Positions 53,574-61,260 of a stretch of 64,000 nucleotides of DNA are shown here, piece after piece. Position 1 is the first letter of the stretch, and the number at the start of each line of letters is the position of its first letter. The stretch is from Palsa-504 sp963819785 (lineage in GTDB: Bacteria > Actinomycetota > Actinomycetes > Streptosporangiales > Streptosporangiaceae). The position numbers and the translations under genes were made by a program. A model generated the notes under the pieces. The model made no database searches. It saw only the letters and a program-made list of their open reading frames with translations, and had not been told where the DNA came from. Location of the stretch: assembly GCA_963819785.1 (NCBI GenBank), contig CAWFXW010000020.1:512781-576780 (forward strand). Reading direction: 5' to 3'.

Positions 53574-53614
53574 GCGCCCTCAGGATCTCGGCTGAGCCAG
53601 ATTCCTGAGGGCGC
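53574..53614. terminator. Bidirectional terminator hairpin
   Basis: GCGCCCTCAGGA (53574-53585) and TCCTGAGGGCGC (53603-53614) are perfect 12-bp arms. On the reverse strand the stem is followed by TTTCT, and it serves the prenyl transferase gene from the other side. Confidence 0.7.
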
Positions 53615-53636
53615 CCGCAGTTCGTCTCCAGGATCG

Positions 53637-53678
53637 CTAGAGAGCAGCCCCTGGAGGCGTCTGACGATTAGCGAACAT
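53637..53678 (-). CDS. Candidate 13-codon small ORF with ideal ribosome site
   Basis: On the reverse strand AAGGAGGTG (53685-53693), fully complementary to the 16S rRNA tail, lies 6 bases before ATG 53678. The frame encodes MFANRQTPPGAAL and stops at 53637. A 12-bp hairpin followed by TTTCT comes 22 bases later. A perfect ribosome site, a short frame and a terminator suggest a real microprotein or leader peptide transcript. No gene follows on that strand to be attenuated. Confidence 0.4.
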   Translation of the reverse strand: MFANRQTPPGAAL

Positions 53679-53992
53679 CGCGAGCACCTCCTTCCTGATA
53701 CAGAGGATGTACCTTGCCGCGGCGCGGCCATCGTAGAACCGGACGTCGGCATGCGGCAACGCATTTACCGGCGGGCACGACGGTGGCCTCCGTTCAGATC
53801 AGGTCACTATGAATGCGGGCCCGCACCTTTCTGCGGCATGTCCTGGTGGCTGGTGTGGCGGCACGGGTGGGCGGCCGGGACGGCCGTGGGATGTTGCCTC
53901 CACCGCGGGTTCGTGCGACGCTGGCAGTACTTAGCGAGCCTGGATCGGTCCAGACCATGCGCTCCCTCGCCGCTTAGAGCCCTGCACTGAAG

Positions 53993-54430
53993 GTGGCGAG
54001 AGCTATGCGAGACGCTGGGATGGGCTATCCGTCCGGAGCTGACGGAGAGCGGCACTCCGGGCAAACACTCGATGCCGGCCGTCGCGCGCTGTGCATCTAC
54101 TGCCGGACGGGCAGATTTGTTTACTGGCCGTCAGCGATCCGGCTGTCCTTGGCCGAGTGCCCGGGTTGCCAGCGGCCGGGGGCCTGCCGGCCGGGACATC
54201 GCACCGCTGAATGGCCGGCCGGCCGCAGAGGCTGGCCGGGCCACGGCAACGGCTCGCGGGCTGAGCGCTACCTCGCGGCTCCGGCATCTGCTACCCGGTT
54301 CAGCACGGGCTGGCACGCCACGTCCTTGACCGATCTCTTTACCGCCCCCGCACCGGGCCGGTTGCAGGTAATAGGTGCACCCGTCGCTCCGGACCCTGCG
54401 GCACGGCCCAGCTTGGCCCTATTACGATAA
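53993..54430 (+). CDS. Hypothetical zinc-ribbon-like ORF
   Basis: A 145-codon frame. The only structured part is RRALCIYCRTGRFVYWPSAI followed by RLSLAECPGCQRPGACRPG, a CxxC...CxxC zinc-ribbon pattern. The rest is low complexity, with no clear ribosome site. It may be a fragment. Confidence 0.3.
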   Translation: MARAMRDAGMGYPSGADGERHSGQTLDAGRRALCIYCRTGRFVYWPSAIRLSLAECPGCQRPGACRPGHRTAEWPAGRRGWPGHGNGSRAERYLAAPASATRFSTGWHATSLTDLFTAPAPGRLQVIGAPVAPDPAARPSLALLR

Positions 54431-54596
54431 GGAGCTGCCACGATGTACCGGATACCAGGTGTTCTGTCCGCAGCGACCACAAAACCCGCACCGGCCGTCC
54501 CCCCGGTACGGCCGACCCCCGGTCTGCCGCCAGGCAGCCCGCAAGCGCCCGAAGACGGCCGCGCCGCCGGCCCAGCCCAAGCCAGCCCGGGCCAGG

Positions 54597-54795
54597 CCGA
54601 AGACCGGGAACGGATCGCCCTGGGCCTGAACGACGTCGTGGTCCGCCGCTGCTCACCGCGGGCCAGGACCTGCAGGCAGCGCTGGGACTAATGGGCGATC
54701 ACCCCGCGAGCGGCAAGGTCCGCCACGCCGTGGATGAGATGGACCAGGCCATCCGGGATATCCGGGACACTATTTCCGATCACCCGTCGGGGTGA
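54597..54795 (+). pseudogene. Sensor histidine kinase fragment (dimerisation helices)
   Basis: EDRERIALGLNDVVVRR followed, after a one-base shift near 54650, by LTAGQDLQAALGLMGDHPAS and VRHAVDEMDQAIRDIRDTIS matches the HisKA_3 dimerisation region of GAF-type actinobacterial sensor kinases. The phosphoacceptor His position reads Asn (GLNDVV). The sensor part and the ATPase domain are missing on either side. Confidence 0.65.
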
Positions 54796-55209
54796 GCGGC
54801 CCCCTCGGCACAGCACCCCCGATCGGCGGCTCCGGGTTCGCGGGGATTTACCGAGGCCTGGACCCATGTGTGCGCGGGGCCTCTACCGGGCCAGTAGAAC
54901 CTGGCCACGACCGCGTAGCAGGTGGGCCTTCACCAGCCTGTCGATCAGAAAGACACACGGCGGCAGTTCCCGCGACGGCTGAATTAGAGGACGCGCAGAT
55001 GACCGGGGTTGCGCTATGCACCGAACTAGGAGATCTGTACGAGTCCCGCTCACCGTCCGAACGATCGGGTCGCAAAGAATCGGAGCATCGATCCGAGCGC
55101 ATGCACGGCTCGACCGTGAACTGCGCGCGGTGAACGATACTGGCCCGCGCCCGAGGAGTTAGTATCCGCCGGTGGCGCCCCGGGGGCGGGCGCCGGTAGC
55201 CTCACCCTG
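54796..55209. other. Intergenic accessory DNA
   Basis: No gene or repeat is recognised. Short frames on the forward strand (54792-55133) have no ribosome site or domain feature. Confidence 0.5.
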
Positions 55210-55443
55210 GTGAGCCGGATCTCAGTGGTGGGCGTGCCGAGCAGCGCGGCCAGCTATGCGGCCTGCGAGGACCTGGCGCCGGCGGCGTTGCGCTCGGCCG
55301 GCCTGCTCGACCAGCTCACTGCCGCCGGGCTTGAGGCGCATGACGACGGGGATCTGCCACACCAGGCATGGAGCCCGGACCGGGATCACCCGCTGGCCCA
55401 GAACGCAGGTCAGGCGACGATGTCCGTGCAGCAGCTCGACCGG
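55210..55443 (+). pseudogene. Arginase-family N-terminal fragment
   Basis: From GTG 55210: ISVVGVPSSAASYAACEDLA, then PAALRSAGLLDQLTAAGLEA and HDDGDLPHQAWSPDRDHPLA. This is the opening of arginase/agmatinase-like proteins. After about residue 75 the match ends, before any metal-binding residue. The following 170 bases hold an unrelated tail (AQAVILEHLGIDPPPRIYQL) in another frame, perhaps from a transposase. Confidence 0.6.
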
Positions 55444-56003
55444 ATCGCCTGTCGGCACTTTCACCGGCTCTGCGGGCACCTTCCGGCAGCGCACCGAGAT
55501 CAGCCCAGCCCAAGCCGTCATCCTCGAACACCTCGGCATCGACCCGCCACCGAGGATCTACCAGCTCACCCTGCCGCTACCGGCTGACCAGCGGAAACAC
55601 CCCGCCTAGATACACGCCCTCCACCCAGGGACGGGCACGTTCCAGCACGTCAAACCCCAGATTCGTCGATCAGCACGCTACTCAGCTGCGGAACCCAGGT
55701 GATCCTTCCAGATTCCTGATTCGAGGCCCGATGCCGCGTAGGTGTCCGGATGTGAGCTCGCCGCACCTGCACCGGAGCAGAGACTATCGGTGCTGTGCCT
55801 TTCGGGAAGACAGATGCTGGCGGCGGATGGCTGCGCGTCCAACTCGAGCAACCCGGCATACTGCTTCTGCGCTATCTGGGCCCTCGGCGGGCCGAGGGAG
55901 TGGCGGTCGCCATTTGCCGCAGGTCGGGCCCATTTCGTCCTCGTCGTGACGACCGTCGTGGCTGGACTATGATCTTTATCCTCTGGGTGGCACACTCGTT
56001 CGT
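55444..56003. other. Fragmentary DNA before the hydrolase gene
   Basis: It contains the tail AVILEHLGIDPPPRIYQLT ending at 55609, possibly transposase-derived, and no other recognisable coding sequence. GC content begins to fall towards 56000. Confidence 0.4.
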
Positions 56004-57050
56004 GTGGGTGCGCTGAAGCTGCTGGGCCGTGGAGGACCGAAGCCTCTCCTGGATGAGAACGGTCGCCCGGTGCGCGGCAGCATTTCTGAGAAGGCTTTTG
56101 CTGATATCAACAGCGTGCGGCAAGGGATGTTCATCCAGAGCAAAGATGAAACGCATCCGGTGCTGCTGTTTCTCCATGGGGGTATGCCAGAGTACTTCCT
56201 TACGGAGCGATATCCCACAGGCCTTGAAAACGATTTTACGGCGGTCTGGTGGGAACAGCGGGGTGCCGGGCTGTCATACAGTCGCGGCATCCCGCCCGAA
56301 ACGATGACGTCGGAGCAGTTCATAGCCGACACGTTGTCGGTGACCAGCTACCTGCGGAACCGCTTCGGCAAAGAAAAGATCTACCTCATGGCGCATTCAG
56401 GGGGGACGTTCATCGGACTGCAGGCGGCTGCCCGGGCACCCGAGCTGTACCACGCGTACATTGGCGTAGCTCAGATGGTGCATCAGCTGACGTCGGAGAG
56501 GCTGGCGTACGAGCATATGCTCGGCCGGTTCAAGGAGGCCGGTGATAGCAGGATGGTACGCGAGCTTGAGGCGGCACCGGTGACTATGACGGGTGGGACG
56601 CCGAAGGCATACCTTGCGGTGCGCGACAGGGCAATGCACCGGCTGGGGGCGGGTACGACGCATGACATGAATTCCGTACTCAGCGGCGTTGTCTGGCCGT
56701 CGCTGAGGAGCCCGCAGTACACACTGGCGGAAAAAGTCAAGATGTGGCGCGGCAAGCTTTCATCTGGGGCGAGCGTGCTATGGGACGAGATGCTAGCGAC
56801 GGATCTGGCTAAGCGGGTCGCAGAGCTTGCTCTTCCCGCCTATTTCTTCCACGGCATACACGACTACACCGTCAGCTACCCGCTGGCAAAGGATTATTTT
56901 GAAAGGCTGAAGGCGCCGTTGAAGGGTTTCTATTCGTTTGGTCGGTCTGCTCACAGTCCCATTCTGGAAGAACCCGAGAAGGTGCGGAGAATTATGCGCC
57001 AGGACGTACTGGCAGGAGCGAATAGTCTCGCTGACGGTCCTCGCGAGTAA
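56004..57050 (+). CDS. Alpha/beta hydrolase, proline iminopeptidase-like
   Basis: A 348-residue hydrolase. HPVLLFLHGGMPEYFL holds the oxyanion region, VWWEQRGAGLSYS resembles the WDQRGxGxS of prolyl aminopeptidases, the nucleophile Ser132 lies in YLMAHSGGTFIGLQ, and the acid and His lie in HGIHDYTVSYPL and FGRSAHSPILEEPE. GTG 56004 starts the frame. Codon use and GC are clearly lower than in the rest of the window (many A/T third positions), indicating recent transfer into this island. It might act on a peptide or an antibiotic. Confidence 0.87.
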   Translation: MGALKLLGRGGPKPLLDENGRPVRGSISEKAFADINSVRQGMFIQSKDETHPVLLFLHGGMPEYFLTERYPTGLENDFTAVWWEQRGAGLSYSRGIPPETMTSEQFIADTLSVTSYLRNRFGKEKIYLMAHSGGTFIGLQAAARAPELYHAYIGVAQMVHQLTSERLAYEHMLGRFKEAGDSRMVRELEAAPVTMTGGTPKAYLAVRDRAMHRLGAGTTHDMNSVLSGVVWPSLRSPQYTLAEKVKMWRGKLSSGASVLWDEMLATDLAKRVAELALPAYFFHGIHDYTVSYPLAKDYFERLKAPLKGFYSFGRSAHSPILEEPEKVRRIMRQDVLAGANSLADGPRE

Positions 57051-57787
57051 GCCCTTTTCATCCTCCGATCTCACGGGTAGCGCCGCCCGCTCATGCCGCA
57101 GACAAGGTCGGGTTCAAGCAGTCAGGGAAAGAGATGGCACACAGACCGTGGTGATCACGCAGCCGCCCCGCATGTGCCATTGTGCCGCCTTCGCCGAGCA
57201 TGTCCGAGAAGGCGAGCGGCTACCAGCACTACCGTGGCCAGAGCGCCGATGACTCAGGTGCTGTGGCCGCCGGCGGGTCAGGGAAAGCGCTAGGATCCGT
57301 CGGCTGCAGCCGATGCCGTTGGCTCCCCGATTGGATCCCTAAATGGCAGGGCCCTCCGCGGCACGGCTCGGGACTACCGTTCTGCCTGGTGAGCGCCCTC
57401 TGCATGGCGGTATCCCAGATTAGAGGGACTGCCTGGGCGCAGTACCACAATAGAACGATTATAGTTCCGAATTATTTGAGTCACCTGCAGTATTTGCGCC
57501 CCGACCGCGACTCGGACGCGGGACCTACTGCTTAGGAGGCACTTTCAAAGCGTGCCTGGGAGGTGCTATAGGTGGCCTGACGTGCCGTTTAGCCGCAGTG
57601 ATAATGGCTGGACGTAGCCCGAGGTGGCCCAAGATGTCTAGTCGTTGGCTCCCCGTTTGGCTCCCCGGAATCTCGTTAGCAACGCATGTTCGAATGCCAG
57701 GATCTAGGGCGCTACCGACCGGAGTCCGCTAAACACGCCGCACCGAGCAGAACGGTTCAGGCCCTCGTCATCTACGAAGTCGTACTG
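57051..57787. other. Non-coding accessory DNA
   Basis: No supported gene. The stretch is of mixed GC, with an AT-rich patch at 57445-57495. It leads into the first tRNA-derived repeat. Confidence 0.5.
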
Positions 57788-57909
57788 TCAGCTTTGGGAA
57801 TCTGTGCCGTCCAGGCCTGTCACGTGGCCTGACCTGAAGGGCAGGCTATCCGCGAGTGATCGTCAGAGACCACTCGTCACCAGGGTTAATGGCTCGCTAA
57901 TGGCCCGGC
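57788..57909. repeat. tRNA-derived att-like repeat A (core plus right arm)
   Basis: It begins at a degenerate tRNA-Gly anticodon region (TCAGCTTTGGGAATC) and runs through a right arm shared with repeat B at 58888-59008. The arm ends in the direct repeat TAATGGCTCG-C-TAATGGCCCG (57887-57907). Such short direct repeats beside an anticodon-loop core resemble integrase arm sites of actinomycete integrative elements. Confidence 0.55.
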
Positions 57910-57938
57910 GATCTCCTGCATGGAAGGTTAGACGGTGC

Positions 57939-58631
57939 CTATTGACTGCGTATCGCGTCGATGAGTGCCACGCGGCTGGTGAGCCCCCGGCGCTGGCTCA
58001 CGGCACGCTGCAAATCCAGCGGGGGTACCCGCAGCTGCCAGCCTTCCCACGTCACGGTCTCAAGCCGGGACGCAGCGACGGGCCCGAAGTCGGACGGCGA
58101 AGGGGAGTCGACGCCAGCCTTGGGAGCACCGATCCATTCAAGCCGGGCACCCAGGAACGCGCGGCCCCAGTAGTCGCTGATAGGGCTGCCGACGTCGTGG
58201 ACGACCGGCTCGATGATCGCGTCGGCGAAGATCACGCCAAGGCCGAGGGCACCGTCGCCGGAACACACGAGGTCGATGTCGCCTGGCTCGATTCTCGCGC
58301 CGCGCACGGCCAGGGCCGTGCTACCGGCCAGCCACCAGCTTGACTCTCCTCCGCTGGTGCGCCGGCAGAGCTCGTGCAGGGTCTCGCGCCATGGGACAGG
58401 CTGCAGCCGGGCTGCCTGCCGCAGCATCAGTTCGGCGCAGCTGGCGAAGTTCTGCCAGCAGATGTCCAGTCCCGGAGTGTCCGCCGGATAGCCGCGCCGC
58501 CACTCGTCGCCGTTGCGCCGGTAGTCCATCAGCACGTGCTCAGCTGATGCCGCCAGCTCGGGCCCTACGCCGCTGATGGCAAACCAGGTCGTGCCGTCAT
58601 CGGTCCACCGCCGGGTTGTCATGGCTGTCAT
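57939..58631 (-). CDS. Nucleotidyltransferase-fold protein (AbiEii-like)
   Basis: A 230-residue protein with the minimal nucleotidyltransferase pattern WWLAGSTALAVRGARIEPGD leading into IDLVCSG: a Gly-Ser followed 14 residues later by Asp-x-Asp, which bind nucleotide and metal. The N-terminal half is helical. Related proteins include resistance nucleotidyltransferases and AbiEii-type toxins that block growth during phage infection. It is the only gene of the cassette between tRNA-derived repeats A and B, which fits mobile cargo. No partner antitoxin is seen. Confidence 0.65.
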   Translation of the reverse strand: MTAMTTRRWTDDGTTWFAISGVGPELAASAEHVLMDYRRNGDEWRRGYPADTPGLDICWQNFASCAELMLRQAARLQPVPWRETLHELCRRTSGGESSWWLAGSTALAVRGARIEPGDIDLVCSGDGALGLGVIFADAIIEPVVHDVGSPISDYWGRAFLGARLEWIGAPKAGVDSPSPSDFGPVAASRLETVTWEGWQLRVPPLDLQRAVSQRRGLTSRVALIDAIRSQ

Positions 58632-58776
58632 GGCCCTAGCGTGACAGCCACCACCGACAGGGATAAGTCACGCTCGCAGCCGAACTGCGCACGTTCTACT
58701 CAACCTGGCGATCAGAACTAGCAGCTTAAGCCGGAACAGCTGACAGTCCGCAGACGGGGCTCCTCATGGCACGCTA

Positions 58777-59008
58777 ATGGCCAGCGGCCCGCTTCATCCT
58801 CTAAACGACGGAAGGCCCAGAGTTCGGAAAGCCTCTCCGACCTGGACCTTTACGTTGGAGCGGGTGACGGGAATCGAACCCGCACCATCAGCTTGGGAAG
58901 CCGTACCGTCCGGGCCTGTCATGTGCCCTGACCTGCGGGACGGGGTGTCCGCGAGTGACCGTGGGAGACCGTTCGGCACCGGGGTTAATGGCCCGCTAAT
59001 GGCCCGGC
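58777..59008. other. tRNA-derived att-like repeat B (both arms)
   Basis: The left arm (58777-58870) matches repeat C at 81 of 95 positions by eye. The core is the 3' part of tRNA-Gly(CCC). The right arm (58888-59008) matches repeat A and contains TAATGGCCCG twice (58986-58995, 58997-59006). A further TAATGGCC lies at 58775. It looks like a hybrid junction between two elements integrated at the same tRNA site. Confidence 0.65.
58856..58902 (-). other. tRNA-Gly(CCC) 3' half
   Basis: On the reverse strand the sequence runs from the anticodon loop CTTCCCAAG (anticodon CCC at 58895-58897) through the T arm (GCGGGTTCGATTCCCGT) to the acceptor strand CACCCGC, discriminator T and encoded CCA at 58856. 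The 5' half (acceptor strand and D arm) is absent, so it is not a functional tRNA. It is the segment that tRNA-targeting integrases carry as their attachment core. Confidence 0.8.
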
Positions 59009-59112
59009 CGACTAAGATTGACCTAAGGGTCAACCGATCACTTCTGCCCGCGCGTCACATTTGAGCAAGGATCTTCGCGGGCGAGAATTCCGTGGCGGCA
59101 AGGAACGAGGGG

Positions 59113-59442
59113 ATGAGCACCAGGATCCGCACCCTGCGCATCGGTGCCACCGAGTTCAAGTGGACGGCAGAGCTACACGAACCCCTCTCGGTCCGACTAC
59201 GCGTATGGGGCGGCGGGAAAAACGGGTGCACGCTGCGCGCAGACCTCGTCTCTTCCGGCGATGCGGGCATGTTGTGGGGGGATGCCCCGGACATCGCGTA
59301 CCCCACTCCCCGTGTCGTCCGCACCATCATCGAGTACGCCCTCGAGCACGGCTGGGATCCTGCGGCCGTCGGCGGACGACACGACATCGAGCGTGGAGCC
59401 GAACTGGAGATACCGGGCCTTCACTTCACAGACCAGCTTTGA
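59113..59442 (+). CDS. Conserved actinobacterial hypothetical protein
   Basis: A 109-residue protein from ATG 59113 with AAGGA 9 bases upstream. Its sequence (RIRTLRIGATEFKWTAELHE, VRLRVWGGGKNGCTLRADLV, AYPTPRVVRTIIEYALEHGW, LEIPGLHFTDQL) follows a pattern common in actinomycetes: beta strands rich in Trp/Arg, a helix, then a short tail. Function is unknown. It is cargo of the cassette between repeats B and C, ahead of a toxin-antitoxin pair. Confidence 0.7.
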   Translation: MSTRIRTLRIGATEFKWTAELHEPLSVRLRVWGGGKNGCTLRADLVSSGDAGMLWGDAPDIAYPTPRVVRTIIEYALEHGWDPAAVGGRHDIERGAELEIPGLHFTDQL

Positions 59443-59481
59443 GGTAGCTAGCAGCAGGTTCCGCCAGCGCGAGCTAGGGTT

Positions 59482-59487
59482 GTATAC
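59482..59487 (+). promoter_or_regulatory. -10 element of a leaderless toxin-antitoxin transcript
   Basis: TATACT lies 7 bases upstream of the antitoxin ATG (59495). With the usual 6-8 base spacing the transcript would start at the A of ATG or just before it. No Shine-Dalgarno site is present, so leaderless translation is likely. Confidence 0.5.
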
Positions 59488-59494
59488 TTATTGT

Positions 59495-59728
59495 ATGGCA
59501 GATCCGATTACATTCCGTCCGACAGCTGAGGATACTGAGAATCTCGCCATCCTCACGGCTGACGGCACCAGCCCTACCCACGCCATCCGCCACGCCCTCG
59601 AAATCGCCGCGCACAGCAAGCGCCAGGAAGACCTGCGCGCCGACGCCGCACGACTCGCAGCCAATCCCGAATATCAGGCAGAGATCCGCGCGGTCCGCGA
59701 GGAACTGGACGAACTCCGTGCGTGGTGA
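59495..59728 (+). CDS. Antitoxin of a type II pair
   Basis: A 77-residue protein: a probable ribbon-helix-helix N-terminus (TFRPTAEDTENLAILTADGT and SPTHAIRHALEIAAH) followed by a charged helix (LRADAARLAANPEYQAEIRA) that would bind the toxin. It overlaps the toxin start by 11 bases, as is usual for such pairs. It should neutralise the toxin and repress the operon. Start chosen for the -10 spacing. Confidence 0.8.
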   Translation: MADPITFRPTAEDTENLAILTADGTSPTHAIRHALEIAAHSKRQEDLRADAARLAANPEYQAEIRAVREELDELRAW

Positions 59729-60035
59729 CGTCTACCGCCTCAAGAGACCGCGCTCGGCTCAAGGACACGAGCAGCAAGGCGAGCGCTACGCCGTCGTCGT
59801 CCAGGCCAACGCCTACGAGCACCTCTCGACCTGGCTGGTGGCCCCGACGACAACCAAGTCGTTCGGATCCATGATCCATCCCACCATCGAACTACTCGGC
59901 CAGGATGTCCGGGTACTGGTCGAGCAGACTACCGCCGTCGACCCGCAGCGCCTCGGCGACTTCGCGGGCCGCCTACTTCCGGGTGAGCTCATGGGGATCA
60001 ACGTCGCGCTCCGCGCCGTACTTGACCTCGAATAG
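59718..60035 (+). CDS. PemK/MazF family endoribonuclease toxin
   Basis: A 105-residue toxin expected to cleave mRNA. It begins MRGDVYRLKRPRSAQGHEQQ, where the family has RGDIY, and has AVVVQANAYEHLSTWLVAPT and VLVEQTTAVDPQRLGDFAGR, matching the conserved strand and QTR/D region near the active site. GTG 59718 overlaps the antitoxin gene. It stabilises the cassette or acts in defence. Confidence 0.88.
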   Translation: MRGDVYRLKRPRSAQGHEQQGERYAVVVQANAYEHLSTWLVAPTTTKSFGSMIHPTIELLGQDVRVLVEQTTAVDPQRLGDFAGRLLPGELMGINVALRAVLDLE

Positions 60036-60078
60036 CAGCCGCTTCCCGTGGCGAAAGAGCACGCCAAGGCGGATTGCC

Positions 60079-60173
60079 ATGGCCCGTGGCCTACTTCAGC
60101 CTCTAAATGACCGAAAGGTTCAACGTTCGGAAAACCTCTCCGACCTGGAGCTTTACGTTGGAGCGGGTGACGG
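60079..60173. repeat. tRNA-derived att-like repeat C (left arm, interrupted)
   Basis: It matches the left arm of repeat B (81 of 95 positions) and the last bases of tRNA-Gly (acceptor strand plus encoded CCA at about 60159-60173). Identity stops at CGG (60171-60173), where an IS1380-related sequence begins (TGTCCCATTTCAGGAC). The insertion point within the tRNA-like core is thus visible. Confidence 0.65.
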
Positions 60174-60745
60174 TGTCCCATTTCAGGACATGCGAATGGC
60201 GTGTCTCACCACATAGGAATACCCGGGCCGGCAGGTTGGGGCGATGTCGAAGGCGCGTCTTGTCATCACCGCCGTGGTCACTGAGCCTGGATCCACCGGT
60301 TAAATGTCGAGTGCGGCGGTTATTGGCTCTCGCCTCCACGAGGCATTCTCGGGTGTGTTTGCCCTGCTGCTGACGGTTCTGCAGCGTGTCCGGGGTTCCT
60401 GGGCCGGGGTCGGGGGACGGTGTGCCTTGCGGCGTGGGGGTGCGGACCGGTTCGGGCTGGTCAGGCCGCGCGGGCGGGCGGACCGCAGGTCGTGTCCACA
60501 GGTTCTGCCACGCCTGTTCGCGGTGGTGGCCTGCGGGCAGGTGGAGGATGAGGTGCCCGCGGCCGTGGCGGGCGGTGCGTGCGCCGACGGTGATCAGGTC
60601 GCGGCGGATCGTGGCGGTGCGGGCTTTCGCGTAGCGGCTTCCGGCGAGGGTCCCGGCGGCGCGCAGCAGGTTGTGCGCCATGGCCGCGATGACGAGCCAG
60701 GCGGCGTTCGCGGTGAAAACACCATCTGTTATCTTTAGCCCGACG
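60174..60745 (-). mobile_element. IS1380-family remnant (transposase 3' end)
   Basis: The reverse strand encodes GLKITDGVFTANAAWLVIAA then MAHNLLRAAGTLAGSRYAKA and HGRGHLILHLPAGHHREQAW, the C-terminal signature of IS1380-family transposases. A one-base shift moves the last residues (CGPPARAA, stop near 60461) to another frame. The 5' two thirds of the gene, with the DDE residues, are missing, so it is inactive. The downstream end lies inside repeat C. The other end was probably removed by the Tn554-like module. Confidence 0.75.
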
Positions 60746-60792
60746 ATCTTGAGGTCGTCTGACCTGTGGCTTTGTGTCGTGGACAGTGTTGT

Positions 60793-61260
60793 TCACGGAC
60801 CTTCCCGCGGTTTCCCCGGAGGCCGGCCGGGATCTTTCTGCTCTCTGCTTTCCGGGCGTGTCGTGGCTGGTGAGCGGATCGCCGCTGCTCTCTGTTCTCC
60901 GAGTGCGCGCTCGAGTGCGTCGCGGAGCTGGCGGTTCTCTGATTCCAGGACGCGGATGCGGACGGTGGCTGCTTCCAGGCGTCGCAGCAGCGAGGCGGGC
61001 GTCGCCCGCTGCCGGTCCGGGACCGGTGGTGATGACGGGGCCTGCTGCTGCCGGGTGCGGAGCCGCCCGATCTGCTCCCGCAGGTCGTCCTGGGCATAGA
61101 GCCAGGAGCGGGAGACGCCGGCAGCGGAAGCGACGGTGCTGAAGGTGACGGGCTGGCCGTCGGCGTCCAGGCGGCGCAGCGCGGTCACGGCCCTGCGCCG
61201 GGCGTCGTCGGAGCGGCGGCGGGCGGCGGCGATGATGTGGGCGGAGTTGTCAGCCCGCAT
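60793..61260 (-). CDS. DUF6262/TnpC-like protein of a Tn554-type module
   Basis: A 155-residue protein. The N-terminal HTH-like part (RADNSAHIIAAARRRSDDAR, then VTFSTVASAAGVSRSWLYAQ) is followed by a coiled coil (LLRRLEAATVRIRVLESENR, QLRDALERAL) and a basic Pro-rich tail. DUF6262 genes are the third member of Tn554-like recombinase sets. ATG 61260 overlaps the end of the upstream recombinase gene by 11 bases, implying coupled translation. It may help strand choice or DNA binding during transposition. Confidence 0.8.
   Translation of the reverse strand: MRADNSAHIIAAARRRSDDARRRAVTALRRLDADGQPVTFSTVASAAGVSRSWLYAQDDLREQIGRLRTRQQQAPSSPPVPDRQRATPASLLRRLEAATVRIRVLESENRQLRDALERALGEQRAAAIRSPATTRPESREQKDPGRPPGKPREGP

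Noticed and set aside
58856..58902. Functional tRNA-Gly gene
   Set aside because: Only the 3' half from the anticodon loop onward is present; the sequence beyond does not pair to form the acceptor stem or D arm.
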